A DNA stretch of 64,000 nucleotides from contig CAWBNG010000004.1 of the NCBI GenBank assembly GCA_963790075.1, forward strand, positions 992,001 through 1,056,000, in the 5' to 3' direction. Positions within the stretch are counted from its first letter, which is position 1. Each line of letters starts with the position of its first letter. The position numbers were made by a program, and so were the translations under genes. The notes below the pieces were generated by a model. It made no database searches, was not told the origin of the DNA, and worked only from the letters and a program-made list of their open reading frames with translations. This document shows, in pieces, positions 49,189-57,636 of the stretch. The DNA comes from CAYOUV01 sp963790075 (lineage in GTDB: Bacteria > Chloroflexota > Anaerolineae > Anaerolineales > Villigracilaceae).

Positions 49189-50160
49189 ATGCAAAAACGT
49201 AAACTTGGAAACAGCGGGTTAGAAGTTTCAGCCCTTGGACTCGGTTGCATGCGAATGACCTTTGGAGACAAACCGATCGGCACCCGGCAAGATATGATCG
49301 ACCTGATTCGCGCAGCGGTTGATCGCGGCATCACCTTCTTCGATACGGCGGAAGTGTACGGTCCGTTCACGAACGAGGAACTTGTAGGTGAAGCGCTTGA
49401 GCCCTTTAAGGGAAAAATTGTAATTGCTACTAAATTCGGTTTCAAGCATGATGGAGACAAGGGACCCGGCCCTGGCGCTGGCTTGGATAGCCGACCCAAG
49501 CAGATCAAGCGCGTTGCCGAGGCCTCGCTCAAACGGCTTCGGGTCGAGGCCATCGATCTCTTCTATCAGCACCGGCCCGATCCAAATGTGCCCATCGAGG
49601 ATGTGGCAGGAGCGGTCAAGGATTTGATTCGGGAGGGCAAGGTCAGACTCTTCGGTCTTTCTGAATCGGATGCTGATACCATCCGCCGGGCGCACGCAGT
49701 GCAACCCGTCACAGCTTTGCAAAGCGAATATTCGATCTGGTGGAGAGCCATCGAAGAAAATGCTGTCCTGACAACCTGTGAGGAACTAGGTATTGGCTTG
49801 GTCCCTTACAGCCCGCTGGGACGTGGCTACCTGACCGGCAAGATCACCAAGCAGACCACCTTCGCCGAGAATGATATCCGTCATAACAACCCGCGCTTCA
49901 CCGAGGAAGCCATCGAAGCAAATTGGGTGGTGGTCGAACTGCTGGAACGCATCGCCAAAGAAAAGGACGGTACCCCAGCCCAGATCGCGCTCGCCTGGTT
50001 GTTGGCACAAAAACCGTGGATCGTGCCGATTCCAGGCAGCCGCAAACTTGAACGCTTGGAAGAAAATAATGGCGCGGCTGACATCGAACTAACTGCCAAC
50101 GACCTGAGCGAAATTGCAGATGCTATGTCAAAGATCACAGTGATCGGCCATCGGTATTAG
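49189..50160 (+). CDS. aldo/keto reductase
   Basis: 323 residues, NADPH-dependent TIM-barrel reductase. Catalytic tetrad: aspartate and tyrosine in FFDTAEVYGPFTNEELVGEAL, lysine in IATKFGFKHD, histidine in LFYQHRPDPNVPIEDV. Cofactor-binding end: PIPGSRKLERLEENNGAADI. It resembles the YakC/AKR13-type group. ATG 49189 has GAGGAG 8 nt upstream. Paired with an upstream MerR regulator, it probably detoxifies carbonyl compounds. Confidence 0.93.
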   Translation: MQKRKLGNSGLEVSALGLGCMRMTFGDKPIGTRQDMIDLIRAAVDRGITFFDTAEVYGPFTNEELVGEALEPFKGKIVIATKFGFKHDGDKGPGPGAGLDSRPKQIKRVAEASLKRLRVEAIDLFYQHRPDPNVPIEDVAGAVKDLIREGKVRLFGLSESDADTIRRAHAVQPVTALQSEYSIWWRAIEENAVLTTCEELGIGLVPYSPLGRGYLTGKITKQTTFAENDIRHNNPRFTEEAIEANWVVVELLERIAKEKDGTPAQIALAWLLAQKPWIVPIPGSRKLERLEENNGAADIELTANDLSEIADAMSKITVIGHRY

Positions 50161-50249
50161 GGTGGTATTCATAACTGTTTGGGATTTATAAACGATTCTA
50201 TGGGTTTCCACGTGCGTTTATCTAATGCCACCAGACGGAGGATCCAACA

Positions 50250-50495
50250 ATGCCTAAAATTCTAATCCTTGGTGCAAATGGACAACTGGCGCGCAATACG
50301 ATCCCGTTCTTTCTAAAACACCCGGATGTTCACCTTACCCTGTATTTACGTCGGGCAAATCGGTTGAAGAATCCTGATCCAAGCCGCGTAACCATCGTTG
50401 AAGGTGATGTTCTGGATGAAGAAACCCTGAAGGTCACCATGCAGGGCCAGGATGTGGTTTACGCCAACCTGGCTGGCGTTTCTCATCCGATGTGA
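50250..50495 (+). pseudogene. truncated NAD(P)-binding (NmrA/SDR-like) protein
   Basis: 81 residues of an extended-SDR fold: KILILGANGQLARNTIPFF (glycine-rich dinucleotide motif), LYLRRANRL, VTIVEGDVLDEETLKVTMQGQDVVYANLAG. Family proteins are about 200-220 residues; this one ends abruptly at VSHPM. The breakpoint is exactly where a serine recombinase fragment on the other strand begins. Confidence 0.8.
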
Positions 50496-50496
50496 C

Positions 50497-50670
50497 GGGT
50501 TGGGCTTCATCGGTATAGATATGGTCCAGAATCGGATCATGATCCGTGCACCAGGTGCGGATCTCCTTTTCCTGCTGGATGATCGATAGTTCCTGGTCTT
50601 CGTGGCCGCTGTCACGCAGATAGGCAAACAATCGGGTACCAGGGGGAAAGGGAGAACGGCGGTCGGTCAT
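50497..50670 (-). pseudogene. truncated serine recombinase (resolvase N-terminal domain)
   Basis: Starts MTDRRSPFPPGTRLFAYLRDSGHEDQ, then ELSIIQQEKEIRTWCTDHD and IYTDEAQP, the first half of the catalytic domain of large serine recombinases. The expected continuation is missing: the frame runs into the truncated SDR gene on the opposite strand. The catalytic serine position appears as the S of RDSG. Confidence 0.75.
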
Positions 50671-50723
50671 CTTTGAGCACAAGCCCGGGTTTTCTGCCTG
50701 TGGAAGGACTCCTTAGAAAAAAA

Positions 50724-50984
50724 TTATTTATCCTTTGATTTTAGATAATTAATCCATGCCGTAAATATCGTTATGTTCAAAAATAATATTACGGCAGTAG
50801 ATATTAACAATGTCCTTAGAAATTGATCTTGGATATCCAGTTTATAAAAAAGAGCAGTAATTATACTAATAACCAAGTAGGAAGATTCCCAAACTGTGCA
50901 ATAGCAGTTTTGTAATTTTAAGGTTCCGAAAAACGCGTTCGAGAGTTTGAGGGGAGGTTGTTTCCATGAAAAACTTCGCATCAT
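50724..50984 (-). CDS. possible small membrane protein (low confidence)
   Basis: An 86-residue open frame from ATG 50984 with two hydrophobic segments (WESSYLVISIITALFY and TLLISTAVILFLNITIFTAWI) and an ISKDK-like basic end. The DNA is AT-rich compared with its surroundings. No ribosome binding site at the right distance and no family recognised. It may be a chance open frame in a decayed zone. Confidence 0.3.
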   Translation of the reverse strand: MMRSFSWKQPPLKLSNAFFGTLKLQNCYCTVWESSYLVISIITALFYKLDIQDQFLRTLLISTAVILFLNITIFTAWINYLKSKDK

Positions 50985-51058
50985 TTTGATGCTATAATTT
51001 TTTCGTCCCTCTCTTAGCGGTGTGTTGAGAACCCGGAGGCGAGGCAAAGGAGGTCCCT

Positions 51059-51499
51059 ATGAGCGAATATCTCCCCAGTCCACGAGGCTGGGTGGCGGAG
51101 CAAGTCGAACTGTACGAAGGCAGCGGGGGAACAGCCGGCCTGACCCTGCGGGACACCGGCCTGCCGGTGGTCATCGTGACCCATCACGGGCGCAAGACCG
51201 GCGCGGTCCGCAAGACCCCGTTGATGCGGGTGGTGGACGGGAAGAACTATATCCTGGTCGCCTCCCAGGGCGGAGCACCCAGGCATCCGCTGTGGTACTT
51301 CAATTTGAAGGCCAATCCCAGGATCGAAATTCGCGACCGGCGTGAAGTCCATCAAATGCAAGTCCGCGAAGTGGTCGATCCGACCGAGCGGGAACGGCTC
51401 TGGAAAATCGCGGTAGCGGCTTACCCCCCTTATCAGGAGTATCAGGACAAAACCGAGCGCCTCATCCCGCTCTTCGTCGCAGAACCCGTCGAGGGATGA
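51059..51499 (+). CDS. nitroreductase/deazaflavin-dependent oxidoreductase (DDN type)
   Basis: 146 residues. Features of F420H2-dependent DDN-like enzymes: GLPVVIVTHHGRKTGAVRKTPLMRVVDGKNYILVASQGGAPRHPLWYFNLKANPRIEI. This is the core of the split-barrel and the cofactor phosphate-binding segment. AAGGAGGT stands just before the ATG. It is GC-rich, unlike the AT-rich DNA on both sides, and short direct repeats flank it at about 50.9 and 51.7 kb. Confidence 0.9.
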   Translation: MSEYLPSPRGWVAEQVELYEGSGGTAGLTLRDTGLPVVIVTHHGRKTGAVRKTPLMRVVDGKNYILVASQGGAPRHPLWYFNLKANPRIEIRDRREVHQMQVREVVDPTERERLWKIAVAAYPPYQEYQDKTERLIPLFVAEPVEG

Positions 51500-51837
51500 T
51501 CTTATCGACGATCGGGCGCTTCCATAAGAATGGTTGGGTGGCCCGGGCGGGGAACGCCTAACTGCTGTCAGTGACTCTTGCCACGATCAGGTCGATTGGT
51601 TGCAGTGGACGCTTGCGATGGAACTCTCTGCCCTGATGCCCCGGCATTTGTGCTGCGCTGGATTCAACTTATATCATTGTAAGAATATTTCCAGCCTGCA
51701 CAAAAGCAGTTTTGTAATTTGAAGAATTCCCAATTAATTCCCTGGAAAGTCGACACCTTGGGACCTGCTTGAATCTGGCCTGGTTTGGATGTAGAATACC
51801 AGCTATAGGCCGCACGTTTTATTGGTAGGAGGCATGT

Positions 51838-52458
51838 ATGAGATCCAGGCGTTTTCTACACCTGACGGCAGGCGTCATCATCATTTCTCAGATGATCGCT
51901 TGCGGCGTTATGGGAAATTTGATCCTCCAGGTGGCAACACCCACAAAAGTAATTTTTGGCATAGAGCAGACACCCGGCGCCACGCCGCAAAATGGGACTT
52001 CCGTCGAGCATTGGACGGGTACGATCCAGACCACTACCACCGGAGATTACGGCGCGGCCGGCGCCTGTGCCGACGAGCAGTGGAACTCGAGCCTTGATCT
52101 TACAGTCCAGGACGATGGCACTGTAAGCGGCTCCGGAGTGGCGCAACTCGTCGCTGGGGCCAAGTGCGCCGGTCCCGGCGCGGCTGATCTAAAAACGGAC
52201 GCCACGACGGCGACGTTCGATCTCACCGGCAGGTTAGATAGCGGTAAATTCAGCTTGACCATCAATGCGACCAGCATTGATGGCAGCACGCCGGGCCTAT
52301 TCAACTATGCCCTGCTGCTCGGCGGGCAGTTGGAAATCCCGCTCACCGGACAGGGCAGCGCCGGAGGTACAATCGCTGTATCGAAATCCGTCGAGGGTGG
52401 CGGCGCAACAGCCACTACCCAAAACGTCGTTGCTTTGGCATGCATGGATTGCCAGTAG
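51838..52458 (+). CDS. putative lipoprotein with beta-rich domain
   Basis: 206 residues. Signal peptide with a lipobox-like QMIAC (cysteine 22), a short linker, then a threonine/glycine-rich domain with alternating strands (GTIQTTTTGDYGAAG, LDLTVQDDGTVSGSGVAQL, FSLTINATSIDGS) resembling a small beta-barrel. Three cysteines around residues 77, 109 and 201-204 could form disulfides. No family recognised. AGGAGG is 5 nt before the ATG. Confidence 0.7.
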   Translation: MRSRRFLHLTAGVIIISQMIACGVMGNLILQVATPTKVIFGIEQTPGATPQNGTSVEHWTGTIQTTTTGDYGAAGACADEQWNSSLDLTVQDDGTVSGSGVAQLVAGAKCAGPGAADLKTDATTATFDLTGRLDSGKFSLTINATSIDGSTPGLFNYALLLGGQLEIPLTGQGSAGGTIAVSKSVEGGGATATTQNVVALACMDCQ

Positions 52459-52510
52459 GTCCCCGTAGGGTGCAAAAACCTCATCCCAAACACTACCGAT
52501 ATGAATTCTG

Positions 52511-52523
52511 GGATCGCGGGTTC
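52511..52523 (+). repeat. tRNA-Asp T-arm-like repeat, left copy
   Basis: GGATCGCGGGTTC, identical to 59525-59537 and to the T-arm of the tRNA-Asp gene read in the opposite orientation. Confidence 0.6.
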
Positions 52524-52600
52524 ATTAAAAAGTGCCCAATAATGGAAACCGCAGAGCGTAACTTTTTTCACCCCTGTTTTCTCGCTAAAAATGGCTTAAA

Positions 52601-52641
52601 AAACAAAAAAAACCGAGCATTTTGATCGGTTTTTTTTGTTT
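52601..52641. terminator. bidirectional terminator hairpin at the left island end
   Basis: Perfect 16-bp stem AAACAAAAAAAACCGA / TCGGTTTTTTTTGTTT with a 9-nt loop. The same kind of A/T-rich hairpin stands next to the intact tRNA-Asp gene at 59608-59644. This copy lies beside the tRNA 3'-end fragment. Confidence 0.8.
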
Positions 52642-52645
52642 CAGC

Positions 52646-52663
52646 TTTGGCGGCCCCGACGGG
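52646..52663 (-). repeat. copy of the tRNA-Asp 3' end (left attachment site)
   Basis: TTTGGCGGCCCCGACGGG is identical to 59650-59667, the acceptor/T-arm end of the tRNA-Asp gene plus two flanking bases, in the same orientation. The next 7 bp differ at two positions. This is what integration of an element at a tRNA 3' end leaves behind. Confidence 0.78.
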
Positions 52664-52673
52664 GTTAGAAACA

Positions 52674-52689
52674 GCGACGCGTAACTACT
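52674..52689 (+). repeat. 16-bp repeat, left copy
   Basis: GCGACGCGTAACTACT, identical to 59555-59570. It lies 10 bp inside the left tRNA fragment, while the right copy lies about 80 bp inside the tRNA gene. Confidence 0.75.
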
Positions 52690-52885
52690 TGGGCACTCAG
52701 TAAGTTGGATAATGTTTCCTTCATTATATCAGTATTGACCAAACCCATCAGACGCACATTTGGTAAACATTCTGTGCTGTGCATCAAAGCCCCTAATCTC
52801 GCTGATTAGTTCTATTTCCATTTATCATGCATAGTGAATGGGCTTAATCCCATCAGTTTTAATACACTCAATTCTAGACTTGATA

Positions 52886-52925
52886 AATAGTTTTCATTGA
52901 CAATGAAAACTATTCGGTGTATTAT
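52886..52925 (+). promoter_or_regulatory. consensus promoter inside a 29-bp palindrome, leaderless
   Basis: AATAGTTTTCATTG-A-CAATGAAAACTATT (52886-52914) is a perfect 14-bp inverted repeat. The -35 box TTGACA (52897-52902) lies at its centre. After a 17-bp spacer comes TATTAT (52920-52925), then 6 nt, then ATG 52932. The transcript should start on the start codon and be shut off by whatever binds the palindrome. Confidence 0.75.
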
Positions 52926-52931
52926 TTCAGT

Positions 52932-54233
52932 ATGGATGAAAGCCCTTGGACGTCCCGTTGGACTAAAGATCAAATAAAGAGCATGCTGCTCGAACAATTC
53001 GAGTTCTTTTGGAACTTGGATACGGGTATTGTTCGAAATCAGCTTTCTCAAGTGGAATCGGCGAGTAACGTTCCTCATGCTGTGATCGTCTCAGGGCTTC
53101 GCCGTGTAGGAAAGTCCACTATGTTAGCTCAAATGGCTCATAAGTTGGGCTCAGATCAATTCTACTATGTCAACTTTGAGGATGACCGCTTCTTGGGATT
53201 CGAAGCAGATGATGCCAATGATCTGTACCAGATATTACTAGAAGTTTTCGGGGAGCGGAAAATCTTTATTATCGATGAAGTGCAAAACATAACCGGCTGG
53301 GAACACTTTGTCCGGCGCTTCATGGATATGGGATTTAAGTTCTACATTACAGGTTCAAATGCTTCCCTGCTAAGTAAGGAACTTGGAACTCGCTTGACTG
53401 GCAGGTATGTACCAATCGAGCTTTTTCCTTTCTCCTTCAAGGAATACTTGGAGTTTCGTGAGGAGGAAATTCCAGATCTGACACGCATGACAACCGTGCA
53501 TCATGCCCGTCTACAGAATTCGCTGCAAGCCTACTTGGAGTCGGGTGGCATTCCCGATGTGTTGAAATATCCGGAATTGCCTCTACTCAGAACCTTGTAT
53601 GATGATGTCTTATACCGCGATATTGCGACGCGCTATCGGCTGGATGACGTTACCGCAATTCGCGAACTAGCATTTTACCTGATCAGCAATCCAACCAGCT
53701 TGATCTCGTTCAATAAGCTCAAAGATCAGCTTCGGCTCGGCAGCGTCAATACGATCAAGAAGTATATAAGCTATATGGAAAATAGCTGGCTGGTGTTCAC
53801 GTTGAATGTGTATGATTACTCGGTGAAGCGCCAGCAGATTGCGCCTAAGAAAATCTACTGTATAGATACCGGGCTTGTAAACAAAGTTGGCTTTGGTTTC
53901 TCGCCAAATACGGGAAAGCTTTTGGAAAATTTAGTATTCCTGACAATTCGGCGGACGACACAGGATATATACTATTTTTCATCTCCGGGTGGATATGAAG
54001 TGGATTTCTTCCTGCCTGAAACACGCCAGCTCATTCAAGTGACTCAAAACCTGAACAATGCTCCTACTCGGGAGAGGGAGGTGCGGGCATTGCAGGACGC
54101 CATACAAGTCTTGAAGCCAAAAAGCGCTCTAATTTTGACTGATGCGAACGGGAAAGATTTTCAAATAGACGGCATTCCTGTGAGTATTCTTTCTGCAGCG
54201 GAATGGATGCTACATCCTAACTTCAATACGTAA
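52932..54233 (+). CDS. AAA-type ATPase with DUF4143 domain
   Basis: 433 residues. ATPase part: Walker A SGLRRVGKSTML near residue 55, Walker B IFIIDEVQNITGW near 112, and sensor region FYITGSNASLLSKELGTRLTGRY. The C-terminal DUF4143 part has LLENLVFLTIRR and a nuclease-like VDFFLPETRQLIQVTQN (D-E/Q-x-K-like core with Q in place of K). Such proteins are scattered in bacteria, often in mobile DNA, and their role is unclear; defence or toxin-related use has been suggested for relatives. No ribosome site is present and the mRNA appears leaderless. It is the first gene of the tRNA island. Confidence 0.88.
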   Translation: MDESPWTSRWTKDQIKSMLLEQFEFFWNLDTGIVRNQLSQVESASNVPHAVIVSGLRRVGKSTMLAQMAHKLGSDQFYYVNFEDDRFLGFEADDANDLYQILLEVFGERKIFIIDEVQNITGWEHFVRRFMDMGFKFYITGSNASLLSKELGTRLTGRYVPIELFPFSFKEYLEFREEEIPDLTRMTTVHHARLQNSLQAYLESGGIPDVLKYPELPLLRTLYDDVLYRDIATRYRLDDVTAIRELAFYLISNPTSLISFNKLKDQLRLGSVNTIKKYISYMENSWLVFTLNVYDYSVKRQQIAPKKIYCIDTGLVNKVGFGFSPNTGKLLENLVFLTIRRTTQDIYYFSSPGGYEVDFFLPETRQLIQVTQNLNNAPTREREVRALQDAIQVLKPKSALILTDANGKDFQIDGIPVSILSAAEWMLHPNFNT

Positions 54234-54672
54234 TCAGTTGAGTGTAAGACAATCCAGATTATGTTAAGCGCGATTATCTTGCTTGTCGAACCTCAGGTTG
54301 AGTTTTCATCACACATCTCCCCAGCTTTTATAAAACGTCATTCTTGCGCAGTAAGCGAAAGTGTATCTGCCAAGACCTACAATTTTGTAGTCGAACAACA
54401 TCTACCCAGGTGGGATTATAGATTGGGTATGCAAATTCTGGTTGTATGGATTTACCTGTGCTGGATGGCTACCATTGGTTTATCCGCCCGGATTTGAGCG
54501 GATAAAGAGGATTATCATGCTGTTTTACTCTCATCTCACAATTTCCCGGGAGCGGCATGATGGGAAATTCTTTGACTGGTTATAAGAGCGTATCAAACAC
54601 GGGATAAAACCCGCCACTTCAGTCCTAATCATCGGCATTCTCTCAGACCCAAAGCGCAGCCATATTGTTTTG
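54234..54672. other. gene-free stretch before the transposase remnant
   Basis: Holds no recognisable gene; a 78-codon open frame here has no ribosome site or family. A 9-bp stem TTTATCCGC / GCGGATAAA at about 54479-54506 could be a terminator or part of an insertion-sequence end. Confidence 0.4.
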
Positions 54673-55642
54673 ATGATGGAGAATGTTATGTTACGCCAGC
54701 AATTGATAGTGCTAAAACGACAGATCAAGCGACCACAGCTTACCAACTCTGATCGTTTTCGCTTGGTGTTTCTATTCCACTTTACGAAGTTCTGGAAACA
54801 AGCCCTTCGCATTGTTCAGCCCGATACTTTGTTACGTTGACATCGTGGGTTGTTTCAAAATTCTATTGGCGGCGGAAATCGCGGGGCAAGCCAAAGATAT
54901 CGTCTGAAACGATCGCCTTGATTCAAGAGATGGCGAAAGAGAATCAGTTATGGGGAGCCGAGAGAATACGTAGTGAATTATTGAAGTTGGAGATGGAAGT
55001 GAGTAAACGAACCATCCAGAGATATATGCCAAAAGATAGGAAGGAACATTCATTGAGCCAAACTTGGGCGACTTTTTTGAAGAATCAAGCCAGCGGTGTT
55101 TGGCATGCGACTTTATGGTAGTAACCGACTGGTTGTTCCGACAATGGTATGTATTTGTGGTGATGGAATTGAAAACGCGGTGGATCGTCCATACTGGTGT
55201 AACGAAATATCCAACCGATGAATGGACCGCACAACAATTGAGAGAAGCCACACCGTGGGGGAGAGGACCGAAGTATCTGATTCGAGACCGTGATAAAAAA
55301 GATGCTATGCACTTTTTAGCAGCGGCAATGTGCTCAGACATCAAAGAGTTGAAGAAGCCTTTTCAAACGCCACCAGCAAATGGATGTTTCGAAAGATTCA
55401 TGGGTAGTCTGCAACGAGAGTGCATGGATCATATCCTGATTCATGACGATAACCATTTACGACGAGTGGTCACAGAATACACTGCATATTTTAATCAAGA
55501 AAGGCCGCACCAAGGGATTGAGCAGCGCATCCCCAATCATTATGACCTGCCAAGGGCAAAGCTAGCAAGCGGACGGATCACATCGAAGGCGATTCTTGGT
55601 AGATTGCATCATAATTATTCCCGCACTGCATATCTTAACTAA
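54673..55642 (+). pseudogene. decayed rve-type transposase
   Basis: Three consecutive frames carry one transposase: MENVMLRQQLIVLKRQIKRP (N-terminal), then KFYWRRKSRGKPKISSETI and LWGAERIRSELLKLEMEVSKRTIQRYM (helix-turn-helix), then the integrase core with VVTDWLFRQWYVFVVME, EWTAQQLREATPW, YLIRDRDK, and CFERFMGSLQRECMDHI (DDE residues partly kept). A stop at the end of the first piece and a frameshift near 55080 break it. It is of the integrase-core type common in environmental bacteria (IS481/IS3-like). Confidence 0.85.
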
Positions 55643-55935
55643 TCCATATCCTTTACATTAATACTTTAACGGACACGGGTGAATAGCATCTATCGATCAT
55701 CGAGTTGTGAAGTTGTATCGTGTTGGGATCCTTATGAATGATGCATTTCACTACAAGAAATCTTTGGATATACCTGTGGACGGAAAAGGTTTATGGGTTA
55801 GCATTGATTGGCGAAATGTCTGTTTAAATTTCCAAAAAGAACTGACGAATGAGTTAAGTAGCCAGCACAAGTCTAAACATTACTCGGCTTTGTTCTCCTT
55901 GACAGCCAAGAGTTTCGTTGTAAAATAGAACTATA
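55643..55935. other. gene-free stretch between transposase remnant and tetR
   Basis: A 73-codon open frame at 55707-55928 has no ribosome site, no family and an odd composition; I do not call it. The 3' end of the insertion sequence probably lies here but no terminal inverted repeat was identified. Confidence 0.4.
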
Positions 55936-55959
55936 TGACTAAAAATGAATAATTAGTCA
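55936..55959. promoter_or_regulatory. putative TetR operator
   Basis: Inverted repeat TGACTAA-N10-TTAGTCA, 27 bp before the tetR start. It has the length and place expected for autorepression. Confidence 0.6.
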
Positions 55960-55985
55960 AAAATATATTCATTGATGGATATCCT

Positions 55986-56696
55986 ATGAAAAAGCAATCA
56001 TCAACCAATCAACAAAAGCAACGCTTGAAAGGGCAAGCAAGAGAGCAACATATATTAGATATTGCCAGAGAATTGATGTTGCGTTGGGGATATGACAAGA
56101 CCACAATCGATGATATTGCTCAGAAAGCCGGGGTCGCGAAAGGCACCATTTATCTTCATTGGAAAACTCGCGAGGACTTGTTTGATGCTTTAATGAAGCA
56201 TGAAGCCGTTGCACTATCAAACGATTATCGACAGCGAGTCGCTGCTGATCCCGAAGGCGCTACTTTGCGTGGCATTTACAAAAACGCCGCTCTTGCCTTG
56301 ATCCAGCGCCCGCTATTAAGGGCTTTCTTGCTACGAGAGCGAGAAATCATCGGAAAGATGGCCCATACTGAACAGCAACGCCCTGAGTATAGCGAAAGAC
56401 TTTCGGGATTTGAAATTTACCTTGAGTTTCTGAGTGAACATGGTTTATTACGTTCCGACATCAGCGCCAGGACCCAGGTTTATATTGTTACGGCAATCTT
56501 CATGGGATTTTTTCTAATCGAACCACTCGTGCCATCTGAACTCAGATTATCGGATGAAGAAATGGCAGAGATGATCGGGGAATCGATCCATCGCACCCTG
56601 GAATCAGGACAGCCAATTAGCGTCGGAGAAATGAGCGCTGTGTCGAATGCCTTCCTAGCTTATCTCGACAAAATTAATGCACATACCAAACAATAA
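55986..56696 (+). CDS. TetR family transcriptional regulator
   Basis: 236 residues. HTH at about residues 25-65: ILDIARELMLRWGYDKTTIDDIAQKAGVAKGTIYLHWKTREDLF. The remainder is the ligand domain (AFLLREREIIGKMAHTEQQRPEYSERL). First gene of an operon with an ABC ATPase and permease, so it likely senses the exported compound. GGAT 5 nt before the ATG is a weak ribosome site. Confidence 0.92.
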   Translation: MKKQSSTNQQKQRLKGQAREQHILDIARELMLRWGYDKTTIDDIAQKAGVAKGTIYLHWKTREDLFDALMKHEAVALSNDYRQRVAADPEGATLRGIYKNAALALIQRPLLRAFLLREREIIGKMAHTEQQRPEYSERLSGFEIYLEFLSEHGLLRSDISARTQVYIVTAIFMGFFLIEPLVPSELRLSDEEMAEMIGESIHRTLESGQPISVGEMSAVSNAFLAYLDKINAHTKQ

Positions 56697-56740
56697 TTCC
56701 AGTCCGAACTGGGCAAATGAAATCATGCGTAGGAGTTGAT

Positions 56741-57634
56741 ATGACAAAGAAAACGGCTATTTCAATAACGGGTCTTGTGAAGACTTTTGGCCGAGTCACC
56801 GCCTTGGATGGTTTGGACCTAAAAGTCCAAACGGGTGAGGTTCATGGATTTTTAGGACCGAATGGCGCGGGTAAAACCACCACGCTCCGGGTTCTTTTAG
56901 GGTTGTTGCGTGCAGATCGCGGGCAGGTGTTACTTCTGAATGGCGATCCCTGGCGTGATGCGGTAGATTTACATCGCCGACTCGCATACGTGCCCGGCGA
57001 TGTAAACTTATGGCCTGACTTGACCGGTGGGGAGGTTATCGATCTATTGGGCCGGCTGCGAGGAGGGATTAATCCCAGTCGCAGGGTAGCTTACCTGGAG
57101 CGCTTTGATCTAGACCCAAGTAAAAAAAACCGGACCTATTCCAAAGGGAACCGGCAGAAAGTGGCGCTCATTTCAGCCTTGGCTTCAGAAGTGGAACTAT
57201 TAGTCTTGGATGAGCCAACATCCGGATTGGACCCGCTGATGGAGGTTGTGTTCCGCCAATGTATTGAGGAAGAGCGACATGCAGGGCGTACAGTTTTTCT
57301 TTCGAGTCATATATTGGCAGAAGTGGAAGCCTTATGTGACCGGGTGAGTATCATCCGCAAAGGTCGAGTGGTTGAAAGCGGAACCCTCTCTGAATTGCGA
57401 CACCTGACCCGCACCACCCTTACGGCCAGTGTTGATCGTCCCCCCGCCGGGCTTGCAAACTTTCCAGGTGTTTACAATGTGAAGGTTGATGGCGGGCGCA
57501 TCAGTTGTGAGGTTGATGGCAATGCCTTAAGTGATGTTCTGGGCCAACTCTCGACTGCTGGTGTGAATAACCTGGTGAGCCAGCCTCCGACAATGGAGGA
57601 ATTGTTTATGCGCCATTATCAGGCTGAGGTTTGA
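56741..57634 (+). CDS. ABC transporter ATP-binding protein (antibiotic exporter type)
   Basis: 297 residues from ATG 56741, with AGGAG 5 nt upstream. Walker A GPNGAGKTT near residue 41, Walker B LLVLDEPTSGLDP near 163, H-loop LSSHILAEVEAL. The signature is YSKGNRQKVALI instead of LSGGQ, a variant typical of ATPases paired with TnrB3/polyketide-type exporters. The last 70 residues form a small regulatory domain. Its stop is 2 bp before the permease start. Confidence 0.92.
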   Translation: MTKKTAISITGLVKTFGRVTALDGLDLKVQTGEVHGFLGPNGAGKTTTLRVLLGLLRADRGQVLLLNGDPWRDAVDLHRRLAYVPGDVNLWPDLTGGEVIDLLGRLRGGINPSRRVAYLERFDLDPSKKNRTYSKGNRQKVALISALASEVELLVLDEPTSGLDPLMEVVFRQCIEEERHAGRTVFLSSHILAEVEALCDRVSIIRKGRVVESGTLSELRHLTRTTLTASVDRPPAGLANFPGVYNVKVDGGRISCEVDGNALSDVLGQLSTAGVNNLVSQPPTMEELFMRHYQAEV

Positions 57635-57636
57635 TT

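Noticed and set aside
54261..54497. 78-codon open frame
   Set aside because: No ribosome binding site and no recognisable domain; lies in a decayed zone.
55707..55928. 73-codon open frame
   Set aside because: No ribosome binding site, no family and odd composition next to a dead insertion sequence.
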